Shown here piece after piece: positions 1 to 12,300 of a stretch of DNA of 64,000 nt. The stretch is from Anas platyrhynchos (Eukaryota; Chordata; Aves; Anseriformes; Anatidae). A program made the position numbers and the translations under genes. Numbering within the stretch: the first letter of the stretch is position 1; each line of letters begins with the position of its first letter. The stretch is from contig NC_092613.1 of assembly GCF_047663525.1 (NCBI RefSeq), forward strand, positions 3,869,501 through 3,933,500. Reading direction: 5' to 3'. A model generated the notes under the pieces. That model was not told where the DNA came from, ran no database searches, and worked only from the letters and a program-made list of their open reading frames with translations.

Positions 1-3000
1 AATCTGGTTAGCAACAACAAATATACACTTAGTAGAGGCCAGGGAGCCCATTAAAAGAGCATACTCCATTCCGATGGGAAGTGTGAATGTGCGAAGCCGA
101 GCCTCCCCTGCTCACTAAGTGGAAAGCACAACTGACAGCTAATAATTTGGAGTAGTGTCTAATGTAAATACAGAATTAGAATATGCTCTTAGTACACAGT
201 TTCTGAAAGCTCACAGCTTGCAGACAGTTTGGAGAAGCTCTGCCTAGACTTGCAGATGCATGCTGGTATCTAAGCATGAGCTCATACAAGCTCATGAATT
301 AAGTGAATTTCTCTTGCTTGAGGAGAGCGGAGCAGAGCAGAGAAGAGCACCACTCTTCATCTTCATTTGCTTCTGGAAGTCAGGGAAGTTGCAGCAGTTG
401 GCCCAGCATTGTGTGACCTTCAGAGTGGAGAACACGGGAGTGGTGTTTGAGAGTTGGAGGACTGGGGAAAAGTTGTGATCCTTTTGCAGAAGGGAGGTTG
501 GCGGGACCAATGCTCAGCAGAAACAGATGTCTCCTCGTGGAGAGAAATCCACTGCCCCTCTTCCTTCTTCCCTAGCAAGCCAGCTCCTGGGAACATCACT
601 GCCTTCCCTGGAGGTACCTGAACACCATGGTGGCAGGAGAAGACAGCCTCTCAGAGATGACAGAGGGGACAAACACCTATTTGTTCCCATTATCTTGCCA
701 GCAGTGCTGCTGGTGAGGTTGACAGTGGACCCTCTGTTTCGTGCAGCCCCTCCATCAGCCACACAGCCCTGGGCAGCAGCAAAGGCTGCCAGGGCGAGCA
801 CAGCCCTGCCAGTGCTGCAGATGGGCTGTGATGCTCAGAGATCCTTGGCTAAGGAAAGCCAGTTCCCAGCCCACAGTGGGAATATCTTAGCTCTAAATAT
901 CCTGAGCTGGCTGTGGGAAGATGGGACAGTGAGGACGGGACACCCTCCACCTGTCCTGCTAGCCCAGAAGCTGTCTTAGGCCAGCTGGCAGTGACTCAGC
1001 TATCGAATGGGAAGAGCAGGAGTGCCATGCTGTCTGCTTCTTCTCCTGAAGCACCAAGACAGGAGCGGTAAAAGCAGAGGGGTAGAAATAGATCTGCACC
1101 ATCTTTACACGGTGCCTGAAGAGGGGAGCGTGCTGCATCCCAAAAAGCACGTCAGCAGATGACTGCCCACCCCTGACAGAGGGGCTGCCAGAGAAACTGC
1201 CATCCCACCCCCACCTCTTATCCCATGGTATTTGGGTGACAGTCCTGCATATGCCACTAGGGGAAGTGTCAAATCTTACTTGGGAGCCGACTGTGCCGAT
1301 TTAACACCCTGTCACTCACAGCCGCGGCACAGGTGTGACCCAAGAACACCACTTCTTGTCCTCCTCATATGTCGTGTCCTCAGCCTGACAAGCTTAGGTT
1401 AGAAAGGGCCTGCCACTTTCATCCTTTTCTCTCGTTCTCCTCCTTCCCAGCCTCCCTTCCCCCAGCTGTTCATCCTGCCATGGGACTTGTTTGGTTTCTG
1501 GAGCAGCAACATCTTCCTACCTGCTTGCAGGCATGGACTTCAGCGCTGCTGGCTGAGCCATGCCAAAGCAGCCTGCTGGGGGCACTGTGCATACAGATGT
1601 GTCCCGAGATTTGGAACCCCTTTTTCTTCTTAACCAGATACATCCCTGACTGCAGGAGTCATGTTTGGGAGGGTGGTTGGGGTGAATATCTGCTTTGTTC
1701 CCACTACTCAAGCCTGCAAGTTGGAGGGAATTTTATTCCGAAAGCTGAAGGCCCCCTTGCACTTTGGTGTAAAGTTATTGCTGCAGAACGAGAGAGAGTT
1801 CATATGGTTATTGTCACAAACTGCCATGCATCCCGCAGCTCATTTATACCTTGGTCAACTGGGAATAGAGCACAACCAAGGACTGGGGTGAAAGCAGAGC
1901 TTGCTGCTGCAGCCCAGCAGTGACTTGTGTGGGTCAAAATGGAAGAGCAGAGGGAGACATCCCAGTAAAGGCTCGTTTGTGGATCTCCTTATAGAAGTCT
2001 CTGCAGCGCCAATCTGCATGGAAATGGTCCAGGAAGCAAATCCCAGAGGATCACGTTCACTTTCTTATTTACTTTTGCCACTTATTTACTTTTGCTTGTC
2101 ACTGGGTAACATTCCTTCCTACACAGCATGGGGAGCCAGGAAACCCCCTCAGTGAAAGAGCAGAGCAAGAGGGATGCTGAGAGACAGCTCCGACCTGCAG
2201 TAGAGCTTCTGTAGGGATCTAAGAAGCAGCTTGCACTTCAGCTGGAAACTATCCATGTTTTTTTGCCACCCCCCCATGGCAGGGCAAAATTAAGCCTAGG
2301 GTAAGGATTTAGGTCTTTCAGAAGTAATGAGTGCCCCTTCAAAGCAAACAGCCTCATCTCTGACCTTGCTGGGCACTGGTGTAAACACAGTGCAGCTCCT
2401 CTGGTGATTTCCATGACAGATTTCCCATGGGTATCACTCCACTGCAGACTGATTTGCACTGGCTGAGCTCCGAGCCCAGCAAGACATGTAGTTGCTTTTA
2501 TTTCCAGCCTAATGGAATGTATTATTTTCCTCCTGCTCAGACTCCTTTATAGCGGTTCCATAGCTCAACCTGCCTCAGCAATAATCCCTGCAAACTTCCA
2601 GTTACACCGAGCTGATCAGTCTATTCAGTAGGAGTATACCTTCGAATCAAATATTAAAACCGGAATCCACTCTGTGCTGGATGTTGCATTATACATCGGG
2701 AGATTTCATTTCTCCTAAGGGATGGCTTGCAGCAGACAGTGCACCAAGGAGCTAGAAGCATGTATGTGTTGTTCTAGCACAAACACAGCTATTTAAATGA
2801 GCCTCAGTAAGAACAGAATTTGCGTTAGGTTGGGAGGATAAAATTGGATTGAAGTCGGATATATTCACATACGTACCATTCATCTCATCAGTCCTCATTT
2901 TACATATGTTGGATTTCCTGCTGCCAGTAGAGAGGAGCAGCTCTAAAATAAGCCAAAGGTATGTAAATGGAGAGCAATATGTTCAAGTGGAATTACGATG

Positions 3001-3500
3001 TCACATCGAGGTTTGCTTGAGAGCCAGAAATCGGGCCAGAGCTCTGTGTCATTTCACACTGTGTCTGTTCACATCATAGCTACGGGTGAGGTGTTCCCTG
3101 CGATGCTGTTTAGATGCGTGTAGCCCGGCTGAGCAACAGGGAGTTCAGATTGCAGGTAGAAACTGCACATCAGGACTCCGGTATTCTCCCAGCTGTGTAG
3201 GAGAATTGCCCTGCTGTGTCTGGAGCATTGAGCTGGGTGGGAACCCACACCCAAGCTCCTCAGCCTGTGCTTCTGTCCCTGGTTTGTCCCTGTAAATGTT
3301 CCTCAGTTTCCCTCTTTGCCAAAAGGGAAGGTTAAAAGCTATTAGTCCACGAAGATTAATTACTCATGTGCTGCAGCATGCTTTGTACTTCTCAGAAGGA
3401 CGTGATTTCTCTAGAACTGGAAACCCTCCCTCTCGTCTTTCCCACACTTGCTGCTTGCCATCTGGCTGAGACGCACGCAGAAAAAAAAGGCACAAATCCT
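1..3500. other. Non-coding left flank
   Basis: I see no gene here. Open frames on both strands are short and none resembles a known family. I looked for LEMD2, which as I recall neighbours MLN in human, and found no match. The sequence is of mixed composition. One small tandem duplication is visible at 2064-2097, where a 17-base unit beginning cttatttactttt occurs twice, the second copy ending in a different two bases. Moderately AT-rich sequence around 2620-2900 could be regulatory, but nothing in it is diagnostic. Confidence 0.6.
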
Positions 3501-3521
3501 CCATTTAATTATACTGCGCAT

Positions 3522-3527
3522 TTTATT
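3522..3527 (-). terminator. Candidate MLN polyadenylation signal
   Basis: The minus strand reads AATAAA, about 110 nt past the predicted MLN stop at 3636. Cleavage would fall near 3500-3512. It is the nearest canonical hexamer downstream of the predicted terminal exon. Confidence 0.6.
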
Positions 3528-3643
3528 ATCTCACCTCAGATTTTGTTGTTAATCTCTTTTACAGATTTCGTTTACATAAGTGGAGTCTTTCAGCTTTAGC
3601 AAGCTGCATCGCTTTCTCTTCTGATGCTGCAGATATCAGTCAG
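3522..3643 (-). CDS. MLN: MLN terminal exon: last residues Ala-Asp, stop, and 3' UTR
   Basis: A strong acceptor (TCTCTTTGCTTTTTAG on the minus strand) is followed by CT GAC TGA. Joined to the single G left by the previous exon this reads Ala-Asp-stop, with the stop at 3636-3638. Human motilin likewise ends in a very short terminal coding exon (Ala-Ala-Lys). An AATAAA lies about 110 nt downstream, at 3522-3527. The correct phase, a strong pyrimidine tract, the early stop and a nearby poly(A) signal together support this exon. It remains a prediction without transcript data. Confidence 0.72.
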
Positions 3644-6600
3644 CTAAAAAGCAAAGAGAGGAAAGAACAAGTGTCCTTAAATTTATCATTCAGTCTTTCC
3701 CAGGCTTTCTATATCATTTTCTCCTCCTCAGCTCCTCACCTGAAAAACAAGGAGGCTGAAATCAGCACAGGCCAAAGTAAAATAACTCCCCCAGGGATAA
3801 CAGGGACTCTGTTGTCTGGGGTATTTAAGCCCAAATCAGACAAAGGTTCAGTGATAACACTAGTGATAATCATTCCATCACTCCTGAGGCTGGAACAGAT
3901 GCATCCCCCCCCCCGCCCCTGCATTTTTCCTTTTGCAATTCCTATACACTAAGAGAAAATCCCAGGGCTGGATTTGTTAGCACTCAAGACCTTGAGCTGC
4001 AGCCAATTCACCCAGTGTTAAGCCCCAGTGCAGGGAGCAAGGTGTTCACACCTGCCTGTGGGTGCCGAAGTGCCTCACAGCTTGCATTACAATTCTAATG
4101 CAGCTAGCATTGTAAGTGTTGTTCGAAATTACACCCTAAAGACTGAGGACTTTTGGGAAGGACTAGGGAGGTGGGAAGCAGGGCTGGGGAGAGCTGCTGG
4201 GAAGTGTTGCAATGCTGCTAACAGTTAGCAGTGGCTCTGGGGCCAGGACAGCACCCTAAGAGAGGGTATAACCTTCCCAGAAGGGAACCACGTGCATGCG
4301 GGTGGGTGGGGTATCTGAGGACTCTGTAAAGTGAGCAAACATGACACAAAAGCCCTTCTGAGGAATATAAATATCTCGGTGATGATGAGCTGCTGAGAGG
4401 AGGGAAAGGCAGAATTCCCAAGGCAGGAATCAACCTTCTGACAGTACCGTCTGGGGTGTCCTGTAACACCTCCGCGAGCATTTTCTCCAGGACATCTTGG
4501 TATTTTTCCAGCTGCCTCGAGATGAGCCACATCCCGGCTTTAACAGGAACAGCTAGCTGTGGAGGAAGCACGAAAATCAGGAAAGGCTGAGGGGAGCAGA
4601 GGCAGGCAGGTTTGAGTGCTTCGACCCCACTTTGCTCAAGTCAGTGAAGGGTCTAATGCTGATGTGAGATGATCCTTGTATGGGGAAAAGCAAAATTAAA
4701 TCAGCCCCACGTACTGCAGTGCAATCTTGTGCTGGTGAAAATGCCAAAGTTTTCATGCGTTGGAGCATCTATGGTCTGACTCAGAAATACAGAGAAAGGC
4801 ACCTACCGGCAACAGAGGCTGCAAAGAAAAATCATTTCTACACCTTAAAATCCCCCACTATCTCATACCCTGACCCTTCGAGACAGCAGCTTTACTGATG
4901 CTGGCAAAGCATGCTGCCTTAGAAAGGGCTGAGGAGGAGACATTGCCCTGCCTCCAGCCTGACTTTGAGCCGTGGCTCAGATGTGCTGGAGGTAAATAGA
5001 GCTGCTCCACTCGTGGCTGGAGGCACGGGAGGGCTGCAGTGTCTGGGGAGCATTGGACAAGGGATGTGCCAGCTGTTTAATGCTTTGAACTGCAAATCTT
5101 TGCTGTTTAAATCCTATTATTGATCATCGGTGTACCGCAGTTATGAGAGCACTTGCACATCGACCTGTGTCTTGGCCAAACTCCAGGCTGGCCCCGCTGC
5201 CCGTCCCACTGCTTGGGCTAGACCTAAAAGCTCCTTTGGCTGGCAGAAGGCAGCCGCGCTGAGCACAGGAGTGGATGCATCGACCGGGCAAAGGGCTCCC
5301 TGTATTCAAGAGGGAAAGTGCAATTTTCAGACTTAGCTAACCAAGTAAGCGTGCCTTTGAGGGCTTAGACTGGCACTTAAATCCCTAAAATTGGCAATTT
5401 TCTGCTCTATATACAGGCTTTGGGGGGTGCAGCTGTACGGACCCAACTTTATAAATAAGATCCTGGCAGTGCAGAGGACTGAGATGGGAGGTGAGTGACA
5501 CCAGACAGCTGATCCGGAGCTGCCTGAAAGAGTGACAAGTTAAAACCAGACCTGAAGCAGAGCTGCAAATTACTGCCTTGCAGTTGGCTGGCGTTCACTG
5601 AACGGCGGAGACAGACCACATGTTGTTTCCATCTTCCCATGCTAAGGGAGAGGCCAGGCAGGTCTGAGGGGTGACCAGGCTGCTAAACCTCTGAGATAAT
5701 TTATGGCTTGGAGGTAAAACCTTTCTCTGATGCATCCTTGCCTGGTTGCCTGGCAGAGCTGGTAGGAAATGGGCGTTGTTGCTTTACACAGGTTGTGAGC
5801 TCCCTAATAACACCCTCTGGCTTCTCATGTGGCACCTGGTGGTTGCCAGGCCCCATGGGGCAGCCCTTGGGCTGTCAGTTCTCCCCCACGTGTCCCTGTG
5901 AGCTTTCAGAGTCTCAGGGTTCAACGTACCTGGATTGTTGCAACATCTGCGCCAGCCTGCTCAGCAAGGCCTTCCTCATCCAGCTGCTGCAGTGGGGTCA
6001 GGGATTTCTTCTGCTCTCTGTTCCTCTCCTTTTCCTGTAACCCCACAGCAGAAAGCAAACAGGGGAGTGGTGCCGTGTGGCAGCTTTGCACAGGTACCAA
6101 ACCCTCTCTGCATCACATCGACAGCCACGGAGCAGGGCAGAAAACCAGAGGGACTGGAGGTCTGAGCGCTGTCTGCAGCATCCTACCCTAGGGCCACAGC
6201 TCACGGGGAACAGACCCATCAGCTGCGGTCATCGTGGCCTTGGGACTGTAACTGTGATACGCAGGAGGGGCCGCAATGTGTAAGGCTGGGTTACGGTACT
6301 GAGGGTAAAGCTCTGCAGCAAACCTGACACTCCTGGATGACTGCTTTGATCCGTGCAAGACACCGCTGGCAGCAGGACGTGGCAGCTGAGCACATCGACC
6401 TCACGCAGCCATTCCGTAGGCTCAGTCCTGGTTCTTTTCTGTCTCAGTGGCACCGAAGTTTAACAAAACCCTGCACAAGCTCATTGCAAATGGAGAGCTC
6501 TGTGCAGACAACACATATTGCCAGACTTTCTTGGAAGTCTGTAACATCAGTTCTTTCCCACTTACAGGGCTAATCTTGGCTTCAGGACCCTTCCTTTCTT

Positions 6601-7642
6601 CCTACCCCAAACAGAAAAGCCAGAGTTGCTTTGGGGTATGACCGACAAAACAGGATGAAAGATGCAGCGAAGGCTGTGCTCAGCGCCACGCTGACTGCTT
6701 GCTGTGCACTCGCTTTGGTTTGAACACGTGCTCGGAGGAGAAGAGGCAGCCTCTAGAAGAAAGCTAAGACTGATTTCACCCACGTACCTCCAGAAGCCCC
6801 TCAATCACCAGCAGACACATAACTAAAAGGGTGACGATGTATGAACCGTCTGGGGACTGTGCGTGGGTCCCCATCTCCTCCTTCAAGGAGGCTGAAGGAT
6901 GTCTGTGCTCCCCATAAGAAGAAATCACTATCCAGTGAGCAAGTAGGTGTTGGGAAAAAAAAGATTCCTCCCCGGTATCAATGGATTGTGTCGTGCGGGG
7001 GAAGCTCCCTTCGGCTGTGTTTAAGGAGAAGATGCAGTCTCTGAGGCTGCCTGCCTGACACCTTTCAACAGTATTAGTTTTACATCAAAAGAAAAAAACA
7101 TTCTCTCTGCACATCCCAGAGGTGACAACCATCTGGAGGATGGTTAATTATTTGTTACAACAAAAAGACCCATCAGTATGATGATGGGAGGCTGCAGCTT
7201 CTCTATAGGAATCACAGCCACTAGCATGGAGGAAAGAAAAGCGAGAGCTGCTAGCAGCAGATGATGTCCCGCATGGGTTTTTTAGCTTTTATGTAAAGGA
7301 GTCCAGGCTCTTCTTTAGTCTCATGTCTTGGAAGTGTTCTCTGCCATCTCCTACCACTTTGGGATGAGGAGGGACTGCCACTCTTAGATGTTGTGTCCTA
7401 ATGGAGGGGGCAGACGATGGGATCAACAGTGGCATGGTGTACACAGGGCTTGGGAGCAGAGGGAGGAAGAAGCCTTCCCTATGTTTTTCAGGGCTCCTAC
7501 CACTGCAGGACATCCCATGAGTTACCTGCATCTTTCGGAAGTCGCTCTGGGTGAAAAATGGCACGAAGCCTTCGGTCTGTTCAGCCAACATGGACACCAC
7601 GTACACCAGCAGCAAACTGGCCATCGCCTTCTTCGAAACCAT
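3636..7642 (-). CDS. MLN: Motilin precursor (four coding exons)
   Basis: Motilin is a secreted gut peptide hormone that stimulates gut motility through the motilin receptor. The assembled minus-strand coding exons are 7526-7642, 5930-6034, 4448-4556 and 3636-3643, giving 112 residues (human has 115). Residues 1-25 form a signal peptide with the core [11 protein letters not shown], ending before Phe26. The 22-residue hormone is residues 26-47: [14 protein letters not shown] from the first coding exon, then EKERNREQ from the next. The dibasic pair Lys48-Lys49 follows, as the family requires for processing. The rest is the motilin-associated peptide, including the conserved stretch [19 protein letters not shown]. 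Splice sites are GT-AG and the exon phases match the human gene as I remember it. Against remembered chicken motilin the hormone differs at positions 10, 11, 20 and 21. The reading frame is intact. A non-coding first exon is expected upstream but was not located. Confidence 0.93.
3644..4447 (-). other. MLN last intron
   Basis: This is an 804-nt GT-AG intron between the fourth and fifth exons of the expected gene model. It contains a C-rich run at 3906-3918. I see no other coding sequence in it. Two nearer acceptor-like sites, about 4399 and 4325, would give an intron too short to splice or a long unfamiliar tail. Confidence 0.65.
4448..4556 (-). CDS. MLN: MLN exon encoding the motilin-associated peptide
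   Basis: This exon is 109 nt: 36 codons plus one base, leaving phase 1. The acceptor is CCTCCACAG before 4556 and the donor is GACG|GTACTG after 4448. It encodes [10 protein letters not shown], then [20 protein letters not shown], then LQDTPD. The SRQLEKY core is shared with human motilin precursor. Without splicing the frame stays open to 4218, but that extension resembles nothing in the family. Confidence 0.88.
4557..5929 (-). other. MLN intron between associated-peptide exon and exon with cleavage site
   Basis: This is a 1,373-nt intron with GTACGT donor and CCACAG acceptor on the minus strand. No repeats or other coding segments were recognised. Confidence 0.75.
5930..6034 (-). CDS. MLN: MLN exon with hormone residues 15-22 and cleavage site
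   Basis: This exon is 105 nt, or 35 codons, phase 0 at both ends. The acceptor reads CCTGT-free GGGGTTACAG just before 6034 and the donor is CAG|GTACGT. It encodes EKERNREQ, then KK, then [21 protein letters not shown] and a short tail ending ATIQ. It is too short to stand out as an open frame. I found it by looking for the conserved motilin motif between the two other recognisable exons. Confidence 0.9.
6035..7525 (-). other. MLN intron splitting the hormone after residue 14
   Basis: This is a 1,491-nt intron with GTAACT donor. It interrupts the hormone after residue 14, the position I recall for human motilin. I see no other gene within it. Confidence 0.75.
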
Positions 7643-7651
7643 GGTGAGAGC
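7526..7651 (-). CDS. MLN: MLN exon with start codon, signal peptide and hormone residues 1-14
   Basis: Coding runs from ATG at 7642 to the donor CAG|GTAACT after 7526 (39 codons, phase 0). On the minus strand a pyrimidine-rich acceptor, ending TTGTTCAG, places the exon edge at 7651, so nine untranslated bases (GCTCTCACC) precede the ATG. This implies a separate non-coding first exon further upstream. The encoded residues begin [16 protein letters not shown] and end with [14 protein letters not shown]. Confidence 0.93.
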
Positions 7652-8068
7652 CTGAACAACACAGGAAGGAGGGTGCCGGGGTGATAACAGAGAGGGCTGT
7701 TTGACAAGAAATCCCTTCGGCTTTTCATCAGCTGCAATCTAATTTAGCCACCAGCTAACTAAAGGTATATTTACTCATCCAGTTGCTCCTAAGCTGAGAA
7801 TAGAAGTGCCTTGACTGACAGTTCTCCTCTCAAACTATTTCTTGTAAACAGATTTGTTCTTGAGCAATATCTCGGGAGACTGAAAGCCCAGCCCTTCAGT
7901 ACGGTTAAAGACTCCCTCTGTTCTGCAAGCTTTAGCCCTCCAGCTGTAGTGGTTTAAGACCTCCACACATCCAGAGCAAAACACACGCGTCAATCCCACT
8001 GACAGCAAGGGAGACGGTGATGCTGCAGGAGAGAAAGAACTTACTACAGCTGTTCTGTTAAATTTTGT

Positions 8069-8075
8069 TTTTATA
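8069..8075 (-). promoter_or_regulatory. Possible MLN TATA box
   Basis: The minus strand reads TATAAAA about 420 nt upstream of the MLN acceptor at 7651, where a promoter plus a small non-coding first exon could lie. A GTAAGT donor-like site sits at 8044-8039, but it is so close to the expected start site that the first exon would be only a few bases long. The assignment is therefore weak. Confidence 0.25.
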
Positions 8076-9319
8076 TCCCTCACCCTTGAAAATCTGCACC
8101 GATAGACTGAATCCTTTAATAAGCCTCACTGGGTTCAAGAGAGCTGGGAAGGGTGTTTGCCAGCCCTGCTGCATAAAAGTCTGGTATAAAGGGCTTTAAA
8201 AACTACCTTCTGAAGTGATTTAACAGTGACTTTGCATTGGAAGAGAACTTATATAAACATTAAATGCTCTCTTTAAATATTAAAATATTCTCTCTGGACG
8301 CGTTTAATGAAGTCTGCTCTCACGGCTTAACTACTCTACCTGACTGGAGCCTGATCCTTAATTAGTTTCAGAAACCTCTCGGTTTGGACATTATTAAAAA
8401 GACATTGTTAGGTCAAATTTGACCCCTAAATTAGATTTCCCATAAATATCAGCTAGTATTGAGCTGGAGGCCAGTGGAAGTTAATAAATATTCCCTTCCT
8501 GCAGCACTTGCCGGTCACATCCCCCAGCTTCGTGCCAGGCCAGGGGAGCTCCCATGGCAAGTGAAGGTGGCTGCAGCCCCACTCCTCTCCCTCGGCACCA
8601 CTCTGCACCCAGGAGAGGGCATCTCATCCCTTACCACTCACACCGGGACAGAAAACCATCAGGCACGCTCAGAGATCACCCTGGGAGACCTCGCGAAATG
8701 GAGCTGTTGCTGGAGTGATCAGAAGGGGAATTTCTCAGGCTCTCCCCTTGTAATACAGCATGTCAATATGCATATGTGCTGATAATGCGGTGTTATCTCC
8801 GCAGCATCAATCTTTTGTGTGGTTTCATTTATTCTAACGCTGCAATGAAATACTGCCACATACAAAGAAATAAACTCAGTCACCTCCTTCATCTCGTATT
8901 GACTAGCCCTTTGTGAATTGATTCTCTCCCTCTTCCTCCAGAGAAACACCCCCGCACATTACTCCAGTCAAAAAATATCTTTTCTGAATGTCTATTCCTT
9001 ATTTTGTAGGCAGGACATGTCTGTCAGACCCGAGATCTCCGGCTCAATGCCTCTCCAGGCAGATATGTACCTTGTTGTTTGTGAATTTGCTTCCCAGCTA
9101 CAAAGAGAAAGCACAAAGCAGGAGGATCCCAAGTTCAGCATCAGCACAACAAAGCACCGAGGTCACACGAGGCTGGGAGCAGCATTGCCCAGCTCGGCTT
9201 ATGCCTGAGTAAAGCGGGAGTGAAGTGCCAATTTGAGGGCAGGAGGGGTGAACATCCACCTGGTACTGGTGTGAGAACAGTGACAAGGAAGTAGGTTTAT
9301 CAGCCAGGCTCTGTCTTCC

Positions 9320-9321
9320 AA

Positions 9322-9356
<35 letters not shown>

Positions 9357-9358
9357 AA
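9320..9358. repeat. (ATAA)n microsatellite
   Basis: About nine perfect tandem copies of a four-base unit (aata/ataa) are visible. On the minus strand the repeat translates as (FIYL)n, which creates two spurious open frames across it. Confidence 0.95.
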
Positions 9359-12300
9359 ATGAAGTTGTTACCATCAATAGGAGCTGTACAAATACATGTA
9401 TTTTTCCTCTTGGTCTGTTTAAAGCAGTTTCCCAAGTGCAGAGGGCACCCAGGGCTTGCCGTGCCTCTGCAGCACTCTCCAGTGTCTGCTGGGTGCTCAC
9501 GGCAAACGAGAAGGCAGAAGGTGATGGAATCAATGCTTCCACCATGTGTTAAGAGCCGAAAGCACCTTTCCCCTTATTTAAGCATTGATTTCCTCCTTCT
9601 TTGTCAGAGCTCTCTCACGTTTAGCAATTGCTGCTGAAGCCAACGGGTTCTGGTGCCTCCAGCACCCACCCGAGCACCCACGGGTCACCCCACTGAGCTG
9701 GGGAATGGAAGCACAAACCACACACCTACCTGGTGAGCGCAGCCCGGGTGCTGGAGGTCAGACCTCTTCTCGTTCCCTCTCACACCTGGATGCTCCTGCT
9801 GTGCTCCCCACCCTTTATATACCCACGCACACAGCTCTGCACACACCGGTGCCCCCACTCCCAGCAGGGCCAGGGAGCAGCTACCTGGCATGCATGGAAA
9901 CGAGCATGCCAGATGGGCAGCACCGTTATCTGCATCGGATTTTTAAGAGTTTCTCGTTTCCAGGATGATCCCCTGGCAGCTGTTCTCTGTTCATCCCACA
10001 ACTGGACAGGGCCCCTAATGCAGATCGCTGCCTGCCTCAGTTTCCCCATCTGTAAGGTGGATAAATTCTTCTCTCAGCTTGTCTACGTAGGCTGTGAGCC
10101 CCCAGGATAATGTCTTTATGATGCAAGTGTATCAGCAGTCAAATGATGCATGCACCGATTGTATTTCTACTGTCGTGTTAACAAATCACAGTAACAACAA
10201 TACCAAATGGTGCCAAAACCACAGCAGAATGAAGTTTGACCCACTGGCATTACGGAAGCATCCGTTCAAGGCAACAAATCCCCTGGCAGGATCTACAGCT
10301 AAATATTAGTATAATAAATAAAACGATATATGCTAAACCTATCACCAAAAGCTTTAAAAACTGAGCAGATGAGTGGGGAGATGCCAAGGCAGCCCGAGCT
10401 ATTTATCTGCCCATTTTGAGACCCGTGTGACCCCTGTTACCATAATAACCACACATCTCACAATCCCGGGCACAGCACTACCCCTCAGGGACCGAACCAT
10501 GCACTAACATCTCCCTCCAGATAAATGAGGTGCAGAAAGAGAAAGCGATTTGCTTAAGATCTCCCAGGGTTGTCTCTGGAAGCCATCAGACAGGCGCTGA
10601 GGCTGGAGGGTTTGGGATCAGGCCAGAAACGTCCCGGTGCTGCTCACAGAGCAGCGGCTACGCACGAGGAACCTCGAGAGCAAGCAGCCGCAAGTGAGTG
10701 AGATGCAGGAGGAAAAAATGAGGTGGAGAAAGCAATGAAAGCCTCCTGCATCAAATGGCTTCACGGGGTGTTAGAGCAGGGTTCCTGCCCGGCTGGTTGA
10801 GCACTAAGCACTGGTGCTATTTGCTGGAGACAAGAGGAAAAGAGCTACAGCCCAAACCCCTAAAATGACTTTCCTCACCTATCCGCAGCGCCGCTGATCG
10901 ATGCGATGTGTACACACCGTGCTGCACGGCGCCCCTCGCAAGGCGATTGCTGCTGCCACCGCAGTCAATACTGCTCGATTTGGGCCAAATCCTGGCTTAA
11001 AATTGTGGCAGTCGCTGAGATGCTTCCCAGATCCCTGTGTATTTATTACTGTTTATCGCTGGGCAGTGAAGTGGTCCTGGCTATAAAACTTCTGGGGAGC
11101 TCAACATAGTTTTTCTCCCTGGGACCATGGGTATGTGTGTTGATGAAAAGGATATTATAGAATAGGTTGTTGGGCTAGATTTTATTTATTTTATTTTTTT
11201 CCTCTCCCACCTTTGCAAAAGAATTTGTGCAAAGCCCATTTGACACTGGTCCTTGTTTTAATTGACTTTTTCAGTATCTTTTTTTATGGTTATGATGGAT
11301 GCAGCTGACGAGTCAGCAGATGGTGTTGGGAAGTGACAAATTAATTACCAAGAAAGGTCACTTTTGCAAAGCACTAAACTTTCCCGTGTCTTGTCCCCTT
11401 TTACCTCAAAAATGTGGCTGGCTGGCAGCTTTCCCATCCATCTGTGGTGAAGCTTTCTGCATTGGAGAGCACAACCTTTAAAATAAAAAGGAAAGATGAA
11501 AATTAATCATATCTGTATTAGCTGGATGCTGTCGGCCAGCTTCACCTCAAAATTGTGCAAAGGTACAAAAAAGGGAAAGGAAACAAAACTGGAAATAAGG
11601 GACCTGACTCCAGGACCTCCACAGTGGAAGCACCAAAGCAGGTGGGAAAAACGGGCACAAACGGGCACCCTTTTGTCCTATTTTTCCCAGTCCATAAAGG
11701 CAGGCTTGGCATGCCCTGTCACCAGTGCAGAACGAGGATATGGGAAAATAAAAGTCACAGCTGGAAGTCTGACCCCTAGCATCACAAGGCAAAAACTCTG
11801 CCCGGCTGCAGTCCCTGTAACAACTCGCAGTCTGCAGGCTCCCTTAAACCCTCCAGGTTTTATGAAGCAAAATTACAGCAGAGGTTAGAAGCTTAACCAA
11901 AAAAAATGATATGCAAAATGAAGCCGCTCGCAGTCCTGCTTGTACCTAAAGTTAAACGTTTGCCATAATTGGGAGTAATTTTAACAGGCAACTGGCAGTG
12001 GTAGTGCAGTCCGTTAAGCCATGCATCAATTGCAGTGTCAAAGAATCAAGGGAAAATGAGTTCCCTGTGCCAGCACCACCAAGCATTTGTCTCCATGTCC
12101 TGTACTTTTCCCTCCAAGTCACTCCGTGCCTGGGGTATTTTGGCAAGTGGCTGGCATCAAAAACAGGAGCTAGAAGCCAGCACTGGTCTGAAGCTGAGCT
12201 TCGGCCCCAGGCTAAGGCAGCACATAGAGAGCAAAGGGGGAAAGAACAAATGGCTGGAGCCCTGCTGCCGCTCTGCCTGGTGCGTGGTTGGGAATTTGTG

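Noticed and set aside
514-979. Overlapping 95- and 150-codon frames on both strands
   Set aside because: They shadow each other in ordinary mixed sequence, show no domain pattern, and have no supporting splice or promoter signs.
1-3500. LEMD2 exons at the left edge
   Set aside because: No frame resembles the LEM domain or the conserved C-terminal part of LEMD2, and the composition at the edge is not that of a GC-rich first exon.
4310-4400. Alternative last motilin exon with acceptors near 4399 or 4325
   Set aside because: The first gives an intron of about 50 nt, too short to splice. The second gives a tail of over 20 unfamiliar residues, whereas the family ends in two or three.
4218-4447. 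Unspliced extension of the motilin associated-peptide exon
   Set aside because: The frame stays open but the residues match nothing in the family. A phase-1 GT donor at 4447 and a well-placed terminal exon at 3643 explain the gene better.
9199-9545. Minus-strand frames with repeated FIYL residues
   Set aside because: They are the translation of the (ATAA)n microsatellite, not a membrane protein.
11150-11185. Possible CR1 LINE tail (tatagaataggttgttgggctagat)
   Set aside because: The likeness to the CR1 3' end is partial, the terminal octamer repeats are missing, and no CR1 body precedes it.
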